Source: G963677325 sp963810555
GTDB taxonomy: Bacteria > Bacteroidota > Bacteroidia > Bacteroidales > Prolixibacteraceae
DNA length: 64,000 bases
Direction of reading: 5' to 3'
NCBI GenBank assembly: GCA_963810555.1
Contig: CAWENX010000006.1
Coordinates: 434,001 to 498,000, forward strand
In this document: piece after piece, positions 55,195 to 63,425 of the stretch
How positions within the stretch are numbered: position 1 is the first letter of the stretch
Layout: each line of letters starts with the position of its first letter
Made by a program: the position numbers and the translations under genes
The notes under the pieces: model-generated
What the model was told of the DNA's origin: nothing
The model's input: the letters and a program-made list of their open reading frames with translations, nothing else
The model's database searches: none

Positions 55195-55896
55195 TTATTT
55201 ATGGATTCCGCATTCTTTGGTTTCAGGATTTTCCCACCACCACCGGCCGGAACGTACATCTTCGCCGGGACTTACACTTCTTGTGCAAGGCTGGCAGCCT
55301 ATGCTCGGAAAACCTTTATCATGTAGCGAATTATAAGGAATTTTATTGGATTTTACATATTCCCAAACCTGATCATCGCTCCATTTGATTAAAGGATTTA
55401 ACTTGATCAATCCATTGGTGTGGTCCCATTCAACATATTGCATTTCCTTTCTTGTCGGGGACTGATCATGACGCAGACCGCAAATCCAGACTTTTAAACC
55501 GGACAAAGCTCTCCGCAGTTGATTTATTTTCCTGATCCGGCAGCAGAGTTTTCTATTTTCAATGCTATCATAAAATAAGTTGATTCCATTTCTATTGACC
55601 ATTTCCTCAACCTCCTCAGCGGAAGGAAAATACACCTGAATTTTTATTCCGTATTTGTGATTAGTCCTGTAAATCAGATCATAAGTTTCAGGGAAGAGGC
55701 GTCCTGTATCTAAAGTAAAAATTCTGACTCCTTTATCAATGGAACAAATCATATGTGTCAGCACCTGGTCCTCAACACCGAGACTGCTTGCCAGGGCAAC
55801 AGACCCTTTATACTTAGAAAGAAAAGCGGACAGTATCTGTTCCGCACTTAGATTATCAAATTCTTCATTTAGCAATAAAATATCTTCTTTAGTCAT
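55195..55896 (-). CDS. cysH: Assimilatory APS/PAPS reductase
   Basis: Reduces activated sulfate to sulfite. 233 residues of the PP-loop family: VALASSLGVEDQVLTHMI near 34, FTLDTGRLFPETYDLIYR near 61, KLCCRIRKINQLRRAL near 115, LIKWSDDQVWEYVKSNKIPY near 167. The paired Cys-Cys (115 region) and Cys-x2-Cys (IGCQPCTRSV near 205) form the [4Fe-4S] site of adenylylsulfate-using reductases, pointing to APS as substrate, although the two types cannot be fully separated. Divergent from cysD; the 366-bp region between carries dyads at 56066 and 56085. Confidence 0.93.
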   Translation of the reverse strand: MTKEDILLLNEEFDNLSAEQILSAFLSKYKGSVALASSLGVEDQVLTHMICSIDKGVRIFTLDTGRLFPETYDLIYRTNHKYGIKIQVYFPSAEEVEEMVNRNGINLFYDSIENRKLCCRIRKINQLRRALSGLKVWICGLRHDQSPTRKEMQYVEWDHTNGLIKLNPLIKWSDDQVWEYVKSNKIPYNSLHDKGFPSIGCQPCTRSVSPGEDVRSGRWWWENPETKECGIHK

Positions 55897-56065
55897 TCAG
55901 GGACATTTTTAGGATTTTGACAATACAAAAATATATTTCATGAATCAAAGAATTTCCTTATAATTGAAACAATTTCAAAAATAACCAATCCGGGATGGAA
56001 AAAATATCAAAATAAGGAAATCAGCATAAAAGTATTATAACTCTTCAATAAAATTTCATACAAAA

Positions 56066-56106
56066 ATGTCAGTTGACATATTGGAAATATTAAATATTTA
56101 ATATTT
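56066..56106. promoter_or_regulatory. Two dyads in the cysH-cysD divergent region
   Basis: ATGTCA-GT-TGACAT (56066-56079) and a perfect 22-nt palindrome AAATATTAAAT plus its complement (56085-56106) sit ~160 bp before cysD. A TATATTTG -7 box follows at ~56169. Nothing else of note is seen in 55897-56262. Confidence 0.5.
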
Positions 56107-56262
56107 GAATAATAAAAATTACATATTCCTTCAAATCAATTGTGACTTTAAGAAGATTTACTTTGTAATATATTTGCCTAAAGACAATCCAAATAATTTA
56201 AAAGGATCGAAAGTTAATTGTCAATTGTCAATTATCAATTGTCAATTTTAAATACCTCTTTT

Positions 56263-57168
56263 ATGCAGAAAAATAAAATCAGCCATATACGTGAACTTGA
56301 ATCGGAATCGATTTTTGTCATCCGTGAAGTGGCTGCACAATTTGAGAGACCGGTCATGCTTTTCTCAGGCGGGAAAGATTCAATTGTAATGTTTTATATG
56401 GCATACAAGGCATTTTACCCTTCAAAAGTTCCGTTTCCGCTGATGCATATTGATACAGGCCATAATTTTGATGAAACAATAAAATATCGTGATGACCTGG
56501 CTGAAAAAACAGGAGTAAAGATAATTGTCAGATTTGTCCAGGATTCAATTGATAAGGGTCGGGTGGCAGAGGAAAAGGGAACAGGCGCAAGCCGCAATGT
56601 CTTGCAAACAGTGACATTACTTGATGCTATCGAAGAATTGAAATTTGACTGTGCCATGGGGGGAGGCCGTCGTGATGAAGAGAAAGCGCGTGCAAAAGAA
56701 CGTTTTTTTTCACATCGTGATGAATTCGGACAATGGGATCCTAAAAATCAAAGGCCTGAACTCTGGAATCTTTTCAATGGGGCTAAAAATATAGGCGAAC
56801 ACTTCCGTGTATTTCCCCTCAGCAACTGGACTGAAATGGATATCTGGCAGTACATCCTTCTTGAGAATATTGAGATGCCTTCGCTTTATTTTACACACAG
56901 GAGGGAAGTATTTAACCGTGATGGCATGTGGCTTGCTAATGCACCGTTTATGAAACTGAAAAATGGCGAAAAAGCGGAAGTCCATAATGTAAGATGCCGG
57001 ACAATTGGTGATATAACCTGCACAGGTCTAACCTTATCAGAAGCCAATACGCTGGAAGATATAATCCTTGAGGTTGCCGGAAGCCGCATTACAGAACGCG
57101 GTGGAAGAGCTGATGACAGACGCTCCGAAGCTGCAATGGAAGACCGGAAACGGGAGGGATACTTCTGA
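56263..57168 (+). CDS. cysD: Sulfate adenylyltransferase subunit 2
   Basis: ATP-sulfurylase catalytic subunit: sulfate plus ATP gives APS. About 301 residues from ATG 56263 (MQKNKISHIRELESESIFVI). PP-loop VMLFSGGKDSIVMFYMAYKA near 32, HIDTGHNFDETIKYRDDLAE near 63, GGGRRDEEKARAKERFFSHR near 128, LSNWTEMDIWQYILLENI near 187. A GTG at 56218 would add 15 residues translated from a TCAATTGTCAATT tract and is rejected. First gene of cysD-cysN-transporter row. Confidence 0.95.
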   Translation: MQKNKISHIRELESESIFVIREVAAQFERPVMLFSGGKDSIVMFYMAYKAFYPSKVPFPLMHIDTGHNFDETIKYRDDLAEKTGVKIIVRFVQDSIDKGRVAEEKGTGASRNVLQTVTLLDAIEELKFDCAMGGGRRDEEKARAKERFFSHRDEFGQWDPKNQRPELWNLFNGAKNIGEHFRVFPLSNWTEMDIWQYILLENIEMPSLYFTHRREVFNRDGMWLANAPFMKLKNGEKAEVHNVRCRTIGDITCTGLTLSEANTLEDIILEVAGSRITERGGRADDRRSEAAMEDRKREGYF

Positions 57169-57239
57169 GAATTATGAATTAAGAATTATAAATAAAGAAT
57201 TCTAAATGGAAGATCAGTGTGAAGCCAATTAAAATAACT

Positions 57240-57272
57240 AATGACTATTGAATGACTATTGAATGACAATTG
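57240..57272. repeat. 11-nt period repeat array, locus H
   Basis: AATGACTATTG twice and AATGACAATTG, exactly 11 nt each, between cysD and cysN; weaker AACATTGAAAC words follow. Confidence 0.7.
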
Positions 57273-57297
57273 AACATTGAAACTTTAATATTGAACA

Positions 57298-58563
57298 TTG
57301 AAAGAAAACGGATATCTTGATATGGAGCTTCTTCGGTTTACGACAGCCGGAAGCGTTGACGATGGTAAAAGCACACTGATCGGAAGACTCTTATTCGACA
57401 GTAAAGCTATTTTTGAGGATCAGATGGAAGCCATTGAAAGGGCAAGTTTAGGCAGGGGAGGTGAGGAAATTAACCTGGCGCTCCTGACTGATGGTCTCAG
57501 GGCCGAAAGAGAACAGGGCATTACTATCGATGTAGCCTACCGTTATTTTGCCACGCCAAAGCGTAAATTTATTATTGCTGATACTCCCGGACATATTCAG
57601 TATACAAGAAATATGGTGACCGGTGCATCAACTGCCAATGCAGCAATCATACTTGTGGATGCACGGAACGGCGTTATTGAACAGACCAGGCGTCATGCCT
57701 ATATCGCAACCTTATTGAATATTCCTCATATTGTGGTTTGTGTGAACAAGATGGATCTTGTGAATTTTGATCAGGAGATATTTCAACAAATTAAAAATGA
57801 TTTTATTGGTATTGCCGAAAAACTGGGAAAACAGGACCTGCATTTTTTGCCAATAAGCGCCAAACTGGGTGATAATGTGGTTGAAAAATCACAAAATATG
57901 CAATGGTACAATGGCTTAACCTTAATAGGCTTACTTGAAAGTATTCCGGTTGGCAATGATTGGAATTTTAAAGATGCGAGATTTCCGGTTCAGTATGTTA
58001 TACGTCCAATCTCTGATAAGTATCATGACTACCGCGGATATGCAGGCCGGGTATCAAGTGGTATATTTTATGTCGGACAGGAAGTGGCTGTTCTGCCCGG
58101 CGGATTCAAATCAAAAATTGAAGCCATTGATTTTGCAAATAAGAGCCTCCAAAAGGCTTTTCCTCCTCAATCCGTTACGATCAGGCTTAAGGATGAGATC
58201 GATGTAAGCCGCGGATCAATGATCGTTGACGCAAAAAATCAGCCCAAAATCAGCCAGGAAATAGAACTGATGATTTGTTGGCTTAATGAAAAGCCTTTGA
58301 TTATCAGGGGTAAATATCTTCTCAAACATACTACAAATGAACTGCGTTGCCTTGTTGCAGAGGTGCATTGTAAGATAAATATCAATACGGCTGAGGAGAT
58401 TTATGATGACAAACAGATCGGGTTAAATGAAATAGCCAGAATAAGTATAAAAACAACTAAACCTTTGTTTTTCGATTCTTATAAACAAAACCGCGATACA
58501 GGAAGCCTTGTCCTGATAGACGAAGAAACAAACAATGTTGTCGGAGCAGGAATGATAATTTAA
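57298..58563 (+). CDS. cysN: Sulfate adenylyltransferase subunit 1 (GTPase)
   Basis: GTP-hydrolysing regulatory subunit that drives APS synthesis. ~421 residues. G1 TAGSVDDGKSTLIGRLLFD, G3 DTPGHIQYTRNMVTGAST, G4 CVNKMDLVNF, and beta-barrel domains 2 and 3 with VQYVIRPISDKYHDYRGYAG. No CysC kinase domain is fused. Two starts are possible: TTG at 57298 (adds KENGYLD, which resembles the N-terminus of relatives) or ATG at 57322; the TTG fits the family better but no strong ribosome-binding site separates them. Confidence 0.94.
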   Translation: MKENGYLDMELLRFTTAGSVDDGKSTLIGRLLFDSKAIFEDQMEAIERASLGRGGEEINLALLTDGLRAEREQGITIDVAYRYFATPKRKFIIADTPGHIQYTRNMVTGASTANAAIILVDARNGVIEQTRRHAYIATLLNIPHIVVCVNKMDLVNFDQEIFQQIKNDFIGIAEKLGKQDLHFLPISAKLGDNVVEKSQNMQWYNGLTLIGLLESIPVGNDWNFKDARFPVQYVIRPISDKYHDYRGYAGRVSSGIFYVGQEVAVLPGGFKSKIEAIDFANKSLQKAFPPQSVTIRLKDEIDVSRGSMIVDAKNQPKISQEIELMICWLNEKPLIIRGKYLLKHTTNELRCLVAEVHCKININTAEEIYDDKQIGLNEIARISIKTTKPLFFDSYKQNRDTGSLVLIDEETNNVVGAGMII

Positions 58564-58628
58564 CATTCCGCAAAATACCAGGTGAAAATATGAATTTTTT
58601 AATATTTATCATTTAATTATTGCATAGT

Positions 58629-58650
58629 AATGTACACTAAATTGATAGAT
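58629..58650. promoter_or_regulatory. Shared operator candidate, PstS-PstC promoter copy
   Basis: AATGTACACTAAAT then TGATAGAT, 28-49 bp before the GTG start at 58678; 20 of 22 positions identical to 54988-55009. A TATCTTTG -7 box lies just downstream (58660-58667). Confidence 0.5.
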
Positions 58651-58677
58651 ATTATTGACTATCTTTGATAATCTATT

Positions 58678-60528
58678 GTGATCAGATGTCTAATTATTAA
58701 TATACTGGCAGTTGCAGCAGCGCTGGTCCTGTCACCTAAATCATCTTTAAGTCAGAACGAGCTTAAGGGGAGGATATCCCTTTCCGGTGCCTTTGCGCTG
58801 TATCCGATGGCCGTTAGATGGGCTTATGAATTCAGGGAACTGTATCCCAATGTAAAGATAGATATTTCTGCAGGCGGAGCCGGAAAAGGCATAACAGATG
58901 TATTGAATGACATGGTGGATATCGGGATGGTTTCAAGGGAACTTTATCCTGAAGAAATCAGTAAAGGCGCATTTGCATTTGCAGTGGCAAAAGATGCTGT
59001 GGTGCCGGTAATAAGTGCAAAGAATCCGGCACTCAACTATTTAATGTTGAATGGTTTGAAACCCGGTGAGGCTAAGGATATATTCATTACCGGAAAATTG
59101 AAAACCTGGAACCATGTCGGTTATATCAATCTTAAAGCTCCGGTTCATGTTTATACGAGAGCCGATGCCTGCGGAGCTGCTGAAGTATGGGCAGATTATT
59201 TTGGTGAAATGCAGGAAGATCTTTTGGGAAGCGCAGTATTTGGCGATCCCGGTCTGACATTGGCAGTTTCAAGGGATCCGCTGGGAATAGGTTACAGCAA
59301 TATGGGTTATACTTATGATTTAAAAACTAAACAACAAATTCCGGGAATACGATTAGTCCCGTTAGATTTGAACGAAAACGGTAAAATTGACAGGGATGAG
59401 GATTTTTACAATTCGATGGATGATTTAGCCATTGCAGTCTCAACTTTGAAATACCCTTCACCACCGGCACGCGATCTTTATTTTGTTGTTCATCAGAAAC
59501 CCCAAAGCAAAATCGTGATTGAATTCCTGAAATGGATATTGACTGAAGGCCGGAAGTATGTCAAAGAAACTGGATTTATCAATCTTCCGGAAGAAAAAGC
59601 TGACAAAGGAATTGAAAAAGATTTACTGATCATGTTAAAGGCAAGATTATTTAAGGATAAAGTTGCACGGTATTATATGCTGTTTATCACTTTATTATTC
59701 CTCTTATTCTTTTTCATTATAGGATTTGGATTATTGGTCAAAGCTCTTCCCGTGGTTCAGGAAAAGAATTTATGGACTCTGCTTACGACAAGCAACTGGA
59801 GACCTTTCAAGGGCGAATTCGGTTTTGCTTCTTACATTCTGAGCACGGTCTATGTCACCTTCCTTGCTATCATCATTGCCCTGCCTCTGTCGCTTCTCAC
59901 CGCCATTTATATGATAGAGTATGCATCTCCCAGGATACGTCGCATCTTTAATCCTGTGGTTGATTTACTGGCAGGTATACCTTCCGTGATATATGGAGTT
60001 TGGGGAACGCTCACACTTATACCATTTATTTCTCAAAACCTTGCACCTCATTTTGTCGATTATTCAACAGGCTATAGTGTCCTTGCAGGCGGAGTAGTGC
60101 TGGCCATTATGATTATCCCCTTAATTATCAGTATCCTTATGGAAGTTTTTTCATCCATACCCAGGGAAATGAGAGAAGCTTCGCTTTCTCTTGGTGCAAC
60201 CAAATGGCAAACGGTTAAAAAAGTAATCATCCGTAAATCATTTCCTGGAATTGTTGCGGCAATAGTATTGGCCATCTCACGTGCATTTGGAGAAACAATT
60301 GCCGTATTGATGGTGTGCGGGAATTTTACACAGATTCCCAAATCAGTATTTGATGCCTGTTATCCTTTGCCGGCATTGATTGCCAACAATTACGGCGAGA
60401 TGATGTCGGTACCCCGCTATGAGTCAGCTTTAATGCTGGCAGCCTTTTTATTATTTATCATCATTGTTGTCTTCAATGTCTTTTCCCGGTTAGTCCTGGT
60501 ACAAATTGATAAAAGATATCATCTATGA
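58678..60528 (+). CDS. Fused PstS-like binding protein and PstC-like permease
   Basis: 616 residues. GTG start gives signal sequence MIRCLIINILAVAAALVLSP then KSSLSQNELKG. Residues ~25-320 are a PBP-like type 2 solute-binding domain (RISLSGAFALYPMAVRWAYE, AGGAGKGITDVLNDMVDIGM, VSRELYPEEI, RADACGAAEVWADYF) as in PstS. A membrane segment near 335-357 leads into a PstC-type permease (~365-616): GEFGFASYILSTVYVTFLAI, YGVWGTLTLIPFI and the EAA-loop REASLSLGATKWQTVKKVII. PstS and PstC are normally separate proteins. The context of cysDN, cysK and no phoU suggests the complex may carry sulfate. Overlaps the PstA start by 4 bp. A TATCTTTG box just before the start would make a nearly leaderless mRNA. 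Confidence 0.85.
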   Translation: MIRCLIINILAVAAALVLSPKSSLSQNELKGRISLSGAFALYPMAVRWAYEFRELYPNVKIDISAGGAGKGITDVLNDMVDIGMVSRELYPEEISKGAFAFAVAKDAVVPVISAKNPALNYLMLNGLKPGEAKDIFITGKLKTWNHVGYINLKAPVHVYTRADACGAAEVWADYFGEMQEDLLGSAVFGDPGLTLAVSRDPLGIGYSNMGYTYDLKTKQQIPGIRLVPLDLNENGKIDRDEDFYNSMDDLAIAVSTLKYPSPPARDLYFVVHQKPQSKIVIEFLKWILTEGRKYVKETGFINLPEEKADKGIEKDLLIMLKARLFKDKVARYYMLFITLLFLLFFFIIGFGLLVKALPVVQEKNLWTLLTTSNWRPFKGEFGFASYILSTVYVTFLAIIIALPLSLLTAIYMIEYASPRIRRIFNPVVDLLAGIPSVIYGVWGTLTLIPFISQNLAPHFVDYSTGYSVLAGGVVLAIMIIPLIISILMEVFSSIPREMREASLSLGATKWQTVKKVIIRKSFPGIVAAIVLAISRAFGETIAVLMVCGNFTQIPKSVFDACYPLPALIANNYGEMMSVPRYESALMLAAFLLFIIIVVFNVFSRLVLVQIDKRYHL

Positions 60529-61369
60529 AAAAAATCGAGGAAAAATTCTTCAAATATTTAATGATCGGATCGACCATTCTGATCATGAGTATTCTTTTGT
60601 ATATTATGTATATCATTATCAGAAAGGGGCTTCCTTCTCTTACGTGGGATATGGTTTCAAAAATACCTTCCGGTGGATTTTATCTTGGCAAAGAAGGCGG
60701 AGTATTGAATGCAATTCTTGGCTCGGTATACCTGATCGTCGGTTCCGTCACATTGAGTCTGATAATCAGCATTCCCATAGTGATGTTCTTAAATTTCTCC
60801 CTGAGAAAGAAAAGCCGGTTCTCCTCTTTTGCACGTTTGACTTTTGATATGTTATTCGGAATCCCTTCAATAGTCTATGGAGCTTTTGGATTTATGCTGA
60901 TGATATTTTTCGGTTTAAGGGCTTCGCTTTTAGGTGGCATCATTGCCGTTACCATGCTTATCATTCCTGTTATGATCCGTTCACTGGATGAAGTAGCCGT
61001 TTTGATACCGCGTGAATTAACTGAAGCCGTAAAATCTCTTGGAGCCACAAATTATGAATCCATTAAAGTTATAATCCGGCAGTTAATACCAGGGATTTCC
61101 ACTGCGGTACTCTTATCGGTCGGGAAGAGGAATAGGGGATGCAGCAACTGTTCTTTTTACGGCAGGTTATACGTGACAGTATTCCGTCCTCCTTCAGTCA
61201 GCCTGCTGCAACCCTGCCTTTAGCGATTTTCTTCCAATTAAACAGTCCCATTGAAGAGGTGCAGAACAGGGCTTATGCATCAGCGCTTATTCTCACCCTG
61301 ATAATTCTGGCATTAAGTTTTAGTGCAAGATTTTTAAGCCGGAGATTATCAAAAAATATAATCAAATAG
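60525..61369 (+). pseudogene. PstA-like permease, two frameshifts
   Basis: Membrane permease partner of the fused PstS-PstC protein. Frames 60525-~61122, ~61125-~61173 and ~61175-61369 join to ~280 residues: YIIIRKGLPSLTWDMVSKIP, GGFYLGKEGGVLNAILGSVY, FDMLFGIPSIVYGAFGFMLM, EAA loop ELTEAVKSLGATNYESIKVI, GRGIGDAATVLFTAGYTDSI, PSSFSQPAATLPLAIFFQLN. One extra G in GGG at 61122-61124 and one extra T at 61174 (ACGTGAC) explain both breaks. Five to six membrane segments. Because the neighbours are intact, the gene is probably functional in the organism. Confidence 0.82.
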
Positions 61370-61371
61370 AT

Positions 61372-62211
61372 ATGGAAACTATCCCGACAATAATCCTGGG
61401 GAAGGCCCCTGTAGAGACAAGACATGCCTTGTCTCTGCAAATCCCCCGCCCATCTCCCACACCGCATATTGTCATTGAGAATCTGAATATTCATATTCAT
61501 GACAGTCATGTGTTGAAAAATATCAACATGGAAATCCCAGACAAAAAAATAACCTGTATCATTGGTCCCTCAGGATGTGGAAAAACAACATTACTTCGGT
61601 CGCTCAACCGGCTGCATGATGACTCCAAAGAAGTTAAGATAACAGGAAAATTGTTCGTGGATAATGAAAATATCTATTCTGATGACACAGAAGTAACCCA
61701 CATTCGAAAAAAGATGGGCCTGCTGGCCCAGCGTCCCTTTTCATTGCCGATGTCAATATTTGAAAATGTGGCCTACGGTCCCCGTATCCACGGTGTGAGA
61801 GGAAGAAAAAAATTATATAAGATTGTCAAACATCAATTGTTGTCTGTAGGTCTGTGGGATGAAGTAAAAGACCGTTTGAAGTCGCCCGCTTCACGTCTGT
61901 CAATTGGACAGCAGCAACGCCTTTGTCTTGCAAGAGGATTGGCTGTTGAACCGGAAATAATATTAGGTGATGAGGCGACTTCTGCACTCGATCCGATCTC
62001 TTCACGGACAATTGAAGAACTATTTCTCTCATTAAAAGACAGATACACCATAGTACTCGTCACCCATACATTGAGACAGGCCAAACGGATTGCCGATTAC
62101 GTTGCATTTATCTATATGGGAAAGCTGATCGAATTCGGTACTGCCGAACAGGTATTTAATCATCCAAAGGAAAAACTGACAAAAGAATATATTGAAGGAG
62201 GATTTAGTTAA
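61372..62211 (+). CDS. pstB: PstB-like ABC ATPase
   Basis: 279 residues. Walker A GPSGCGKTTLLRSLNRL near residue 67, Q-loop LLAQRPFSLPMSIFENVAYG, signature LSIGQQQRLCLARGLAVEPE, Walker B IILGDEATSALDPIS, switch His in VLVTHTLRQAKR. Energises import by the fused PstS-PstC/PstA complex. The first ~35 residues (PTIILGKAPVETRHALSLQI) are longer than in PstB relatives and include the 28-nt palindrome copy at 61411-61438, translated as VETRHALSL. The conserved fold starts at HIVIENLNIHIHDSHVLKNI. Two bases after the PstA stop. Confidence 0.93.
   Translation: METIPTIILGKAPVETRHALSLQIPRPSPTPHIVIENLNIHIHDSHVLKNINMEIPDKKITCIIGPSGCGKTTLLRSLNRLHDDSKEVKITGKLFVDNENIYSDDTEVTHIRKKMGLLAQRPFSLPMSIFENVAYGPRIHGVRGRKKLYKIVKHQLLSVGLWDEVKDRLKSPASRLSIGQQQRLCLARGLAVEPEIILGDEATSALDPISSRTIEELFLSLKDRYTIVLVTHTLRQAKRIADYVAFIYMGKLIEFGTAEQVFNHPKEKLTKEYIEGGFS
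61411..61438. repeat. 28-nt GTAGAGAC palindrome, copy 5, inside pstB
   Basis: Arms GTAGAGACAAG and CTTGTCTCTGC around ACATGC. It lies in the 5' end of the pstB coding region and adds nine codons in frame. Confidence 0.8.
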
Positions 62212-62319
62212 ATAAATAACAAAATCTTCTCCATAAATCATTTAATTTCATTAAAATTGGAATAATTTAGTAAACCGTCTGGAGTGATAATGAGTGTCAA
62301 CTATAATGAAGTTAAATGA

Positions 62320-62991
62320 TTGATTGTGCAAAGTGCCGATAAAATCAATGTAATTATTGCCGATTCCCAGTTCCTTATTGTCGAATCACTGAAATCAGTG
62401 CTGAAATCGGGAAACCGGTTTTTGGTAAAAGCAATAGTTTCTTCCAAATCTGAATTGCTTAATGCGCTTAATGAATTTTCCGACGGTCTTTTGATCACTG
62501 ACTTTAATTTAATCGATTACAATGGGACAGCAGAATTAATAGAAATCCAGCATAAACATCCCGGAATTTCCCTTTTAATCCTTACCAACTCTTTAACAAG
62601 ATCTGAATTTAACACGCTTACTTCAAACGGATTTAAAGATATTATTTACAAAACTGCTGACAGAGATGAGATTCTTGCTGCAATTGATCTGACATTAAAA
62701 GGGAAAAGATATTTTTCAGAAGAAATTCTTGAAATGCTGATAGCCCCGGCGAACAACAAACCGTCGGATATAAATCCTGTTCCTCTGACTGCCTCTGAAA
62801 TGGAAATAGTTAAATTGATTGCAGGTGGATTAACCGCAAAAGAAATAGCCCTGAAAAGACATATCAGTTTTCATACGGTAAATACTCACCGGAAAAATAT
62901 CTTCCGGAAACTTGGCGTTTCCAACACTTCCGAATTGATTATGGCAGCCATTAAAGCAGGTTGGATCGACAATATCGAATATTATATTTAA
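62320..62991 (+). CDS. NarL/LuxR-type response regulator with altered receiver
   Basis: 223 residues. Receiver domain (residues ~8-125): NVIIADSQFLIVESLKSVLK has one Asp where the usual two-acid metal site has ADD; the phospho-acceptor Asp (LLITDFNLID) and Lys (DIIYKTAD) are kept. The C-terminal helix-turn-helix LTASEMEIVKLIAGGLTAKE, IALKRHISFHTVNTHRKNIF, RKLGVSNTSELIMAAIKAG is canonical LuxR. No histidine kinase is encoded nearby. Start is TTG at 62320 or GTG at 62326; neither is certain. Between transporter and cysK, so a role in sulfur or phosphate response is likely. Confidence 0.85.
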   Translation: MIVQSADKINVIIADSQFLIVESLKSVLKSGNRFLVKAIVSSKSELLNALNEFSDGLLITDFNLIDYNGTAELIEIQHKHPGISLLILTNSLTRSEFNTLTSNGFKDIIYKTADRDEILAAIDLTLKGKRYFSEEILEMLIAPANNKPSDINPVPLTASEMEIVKLIAGGLTAKEIALKRHISFHTVNTHRKNIFRKLGVSNTSELIMAAIKAGWIDNIEYYI

Positions 62992-63033
62992 GTCTGCTGT
63001 CAGCATAGACATATTTTCCTCCCTTCAACTCTA

Positions 63034-63110
63034 TACCTTCCTTATATCATCTTCATACCTTCTTCGATGTTTGTTCGATACTTATTCGATGTTTGTTCGA
63101 TAACTAGTAT
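63034..63110. repeat. 11-nt period repeat array, locus G
   Basis: Seven units of exactly 11 nt: TACCTTCCTTA, TATCATCTTCA, TACCTTCTTCG, ATGTTTGTTCG, ATACTTATTCG, ATGTTTGTTCG, ATAACTAGTAT. It lies between the LuxR-type gene and the cysK promoter; the remainder of 63111-63330 shows nothing. Confidence 0.85.
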
Positions 63111-63330
63111 TCAAAATGTATTAAAACTACAAAAAAACTAACTTTACGAAGCGAAGATATTAAGGAGATAATAGCAGGATGTTATCTGCCAGATGGCGGA
63201 CTGGTGGAAGAGGGAACCTGGCTTTAAATAATTACAATGGAAATAACTTAATTTGAGTGTCGCCATGAAACGGATGGAATTGTAAACGATCAAAATCACC
63301 TCTTACTTTGTTATCAACCAAATATGTTCA

Positions 63331-63369
63331 TACCTAATTTTAGGTATAATAATTACCTCATACAAGGTA
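63331..63369. promoter_or_regulatory. Tandem operator dyads before cysK
   Basis: TACCTAATTTTAGGTA (63331-63346) and TACCTCATACAAGGTA (63354-63369) both fit TACCT-N6-AGGTA, with centres 23 bp apart, overlapping the expected -33 region. Likely target of the Rrf2 protein. Confidence 0.65.
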
Positions 63370-63381
63370 TTGTTTATCATT

Positions 63382-63389
63382 TAATTTTG
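63382..63389 (+). promoter_or_regulatory. -7 element for cysK
   Basis: TAATTTTG matches TAnnTTTG, 36 bp before ATG 63426, immediately downstream of the dyads. Confidence 0.5.
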
Positions 63390-63425
63390 TCAAATCTTTG
63401 AACTATAAATAAATACTGAAAAACT

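Noticed and set aside
56218..56262. Upstream GTG start for cysD
   Set aside because: The extra residues come from a TCAATTGTCAATT tract common between genes; ATG 56263 fits the family.
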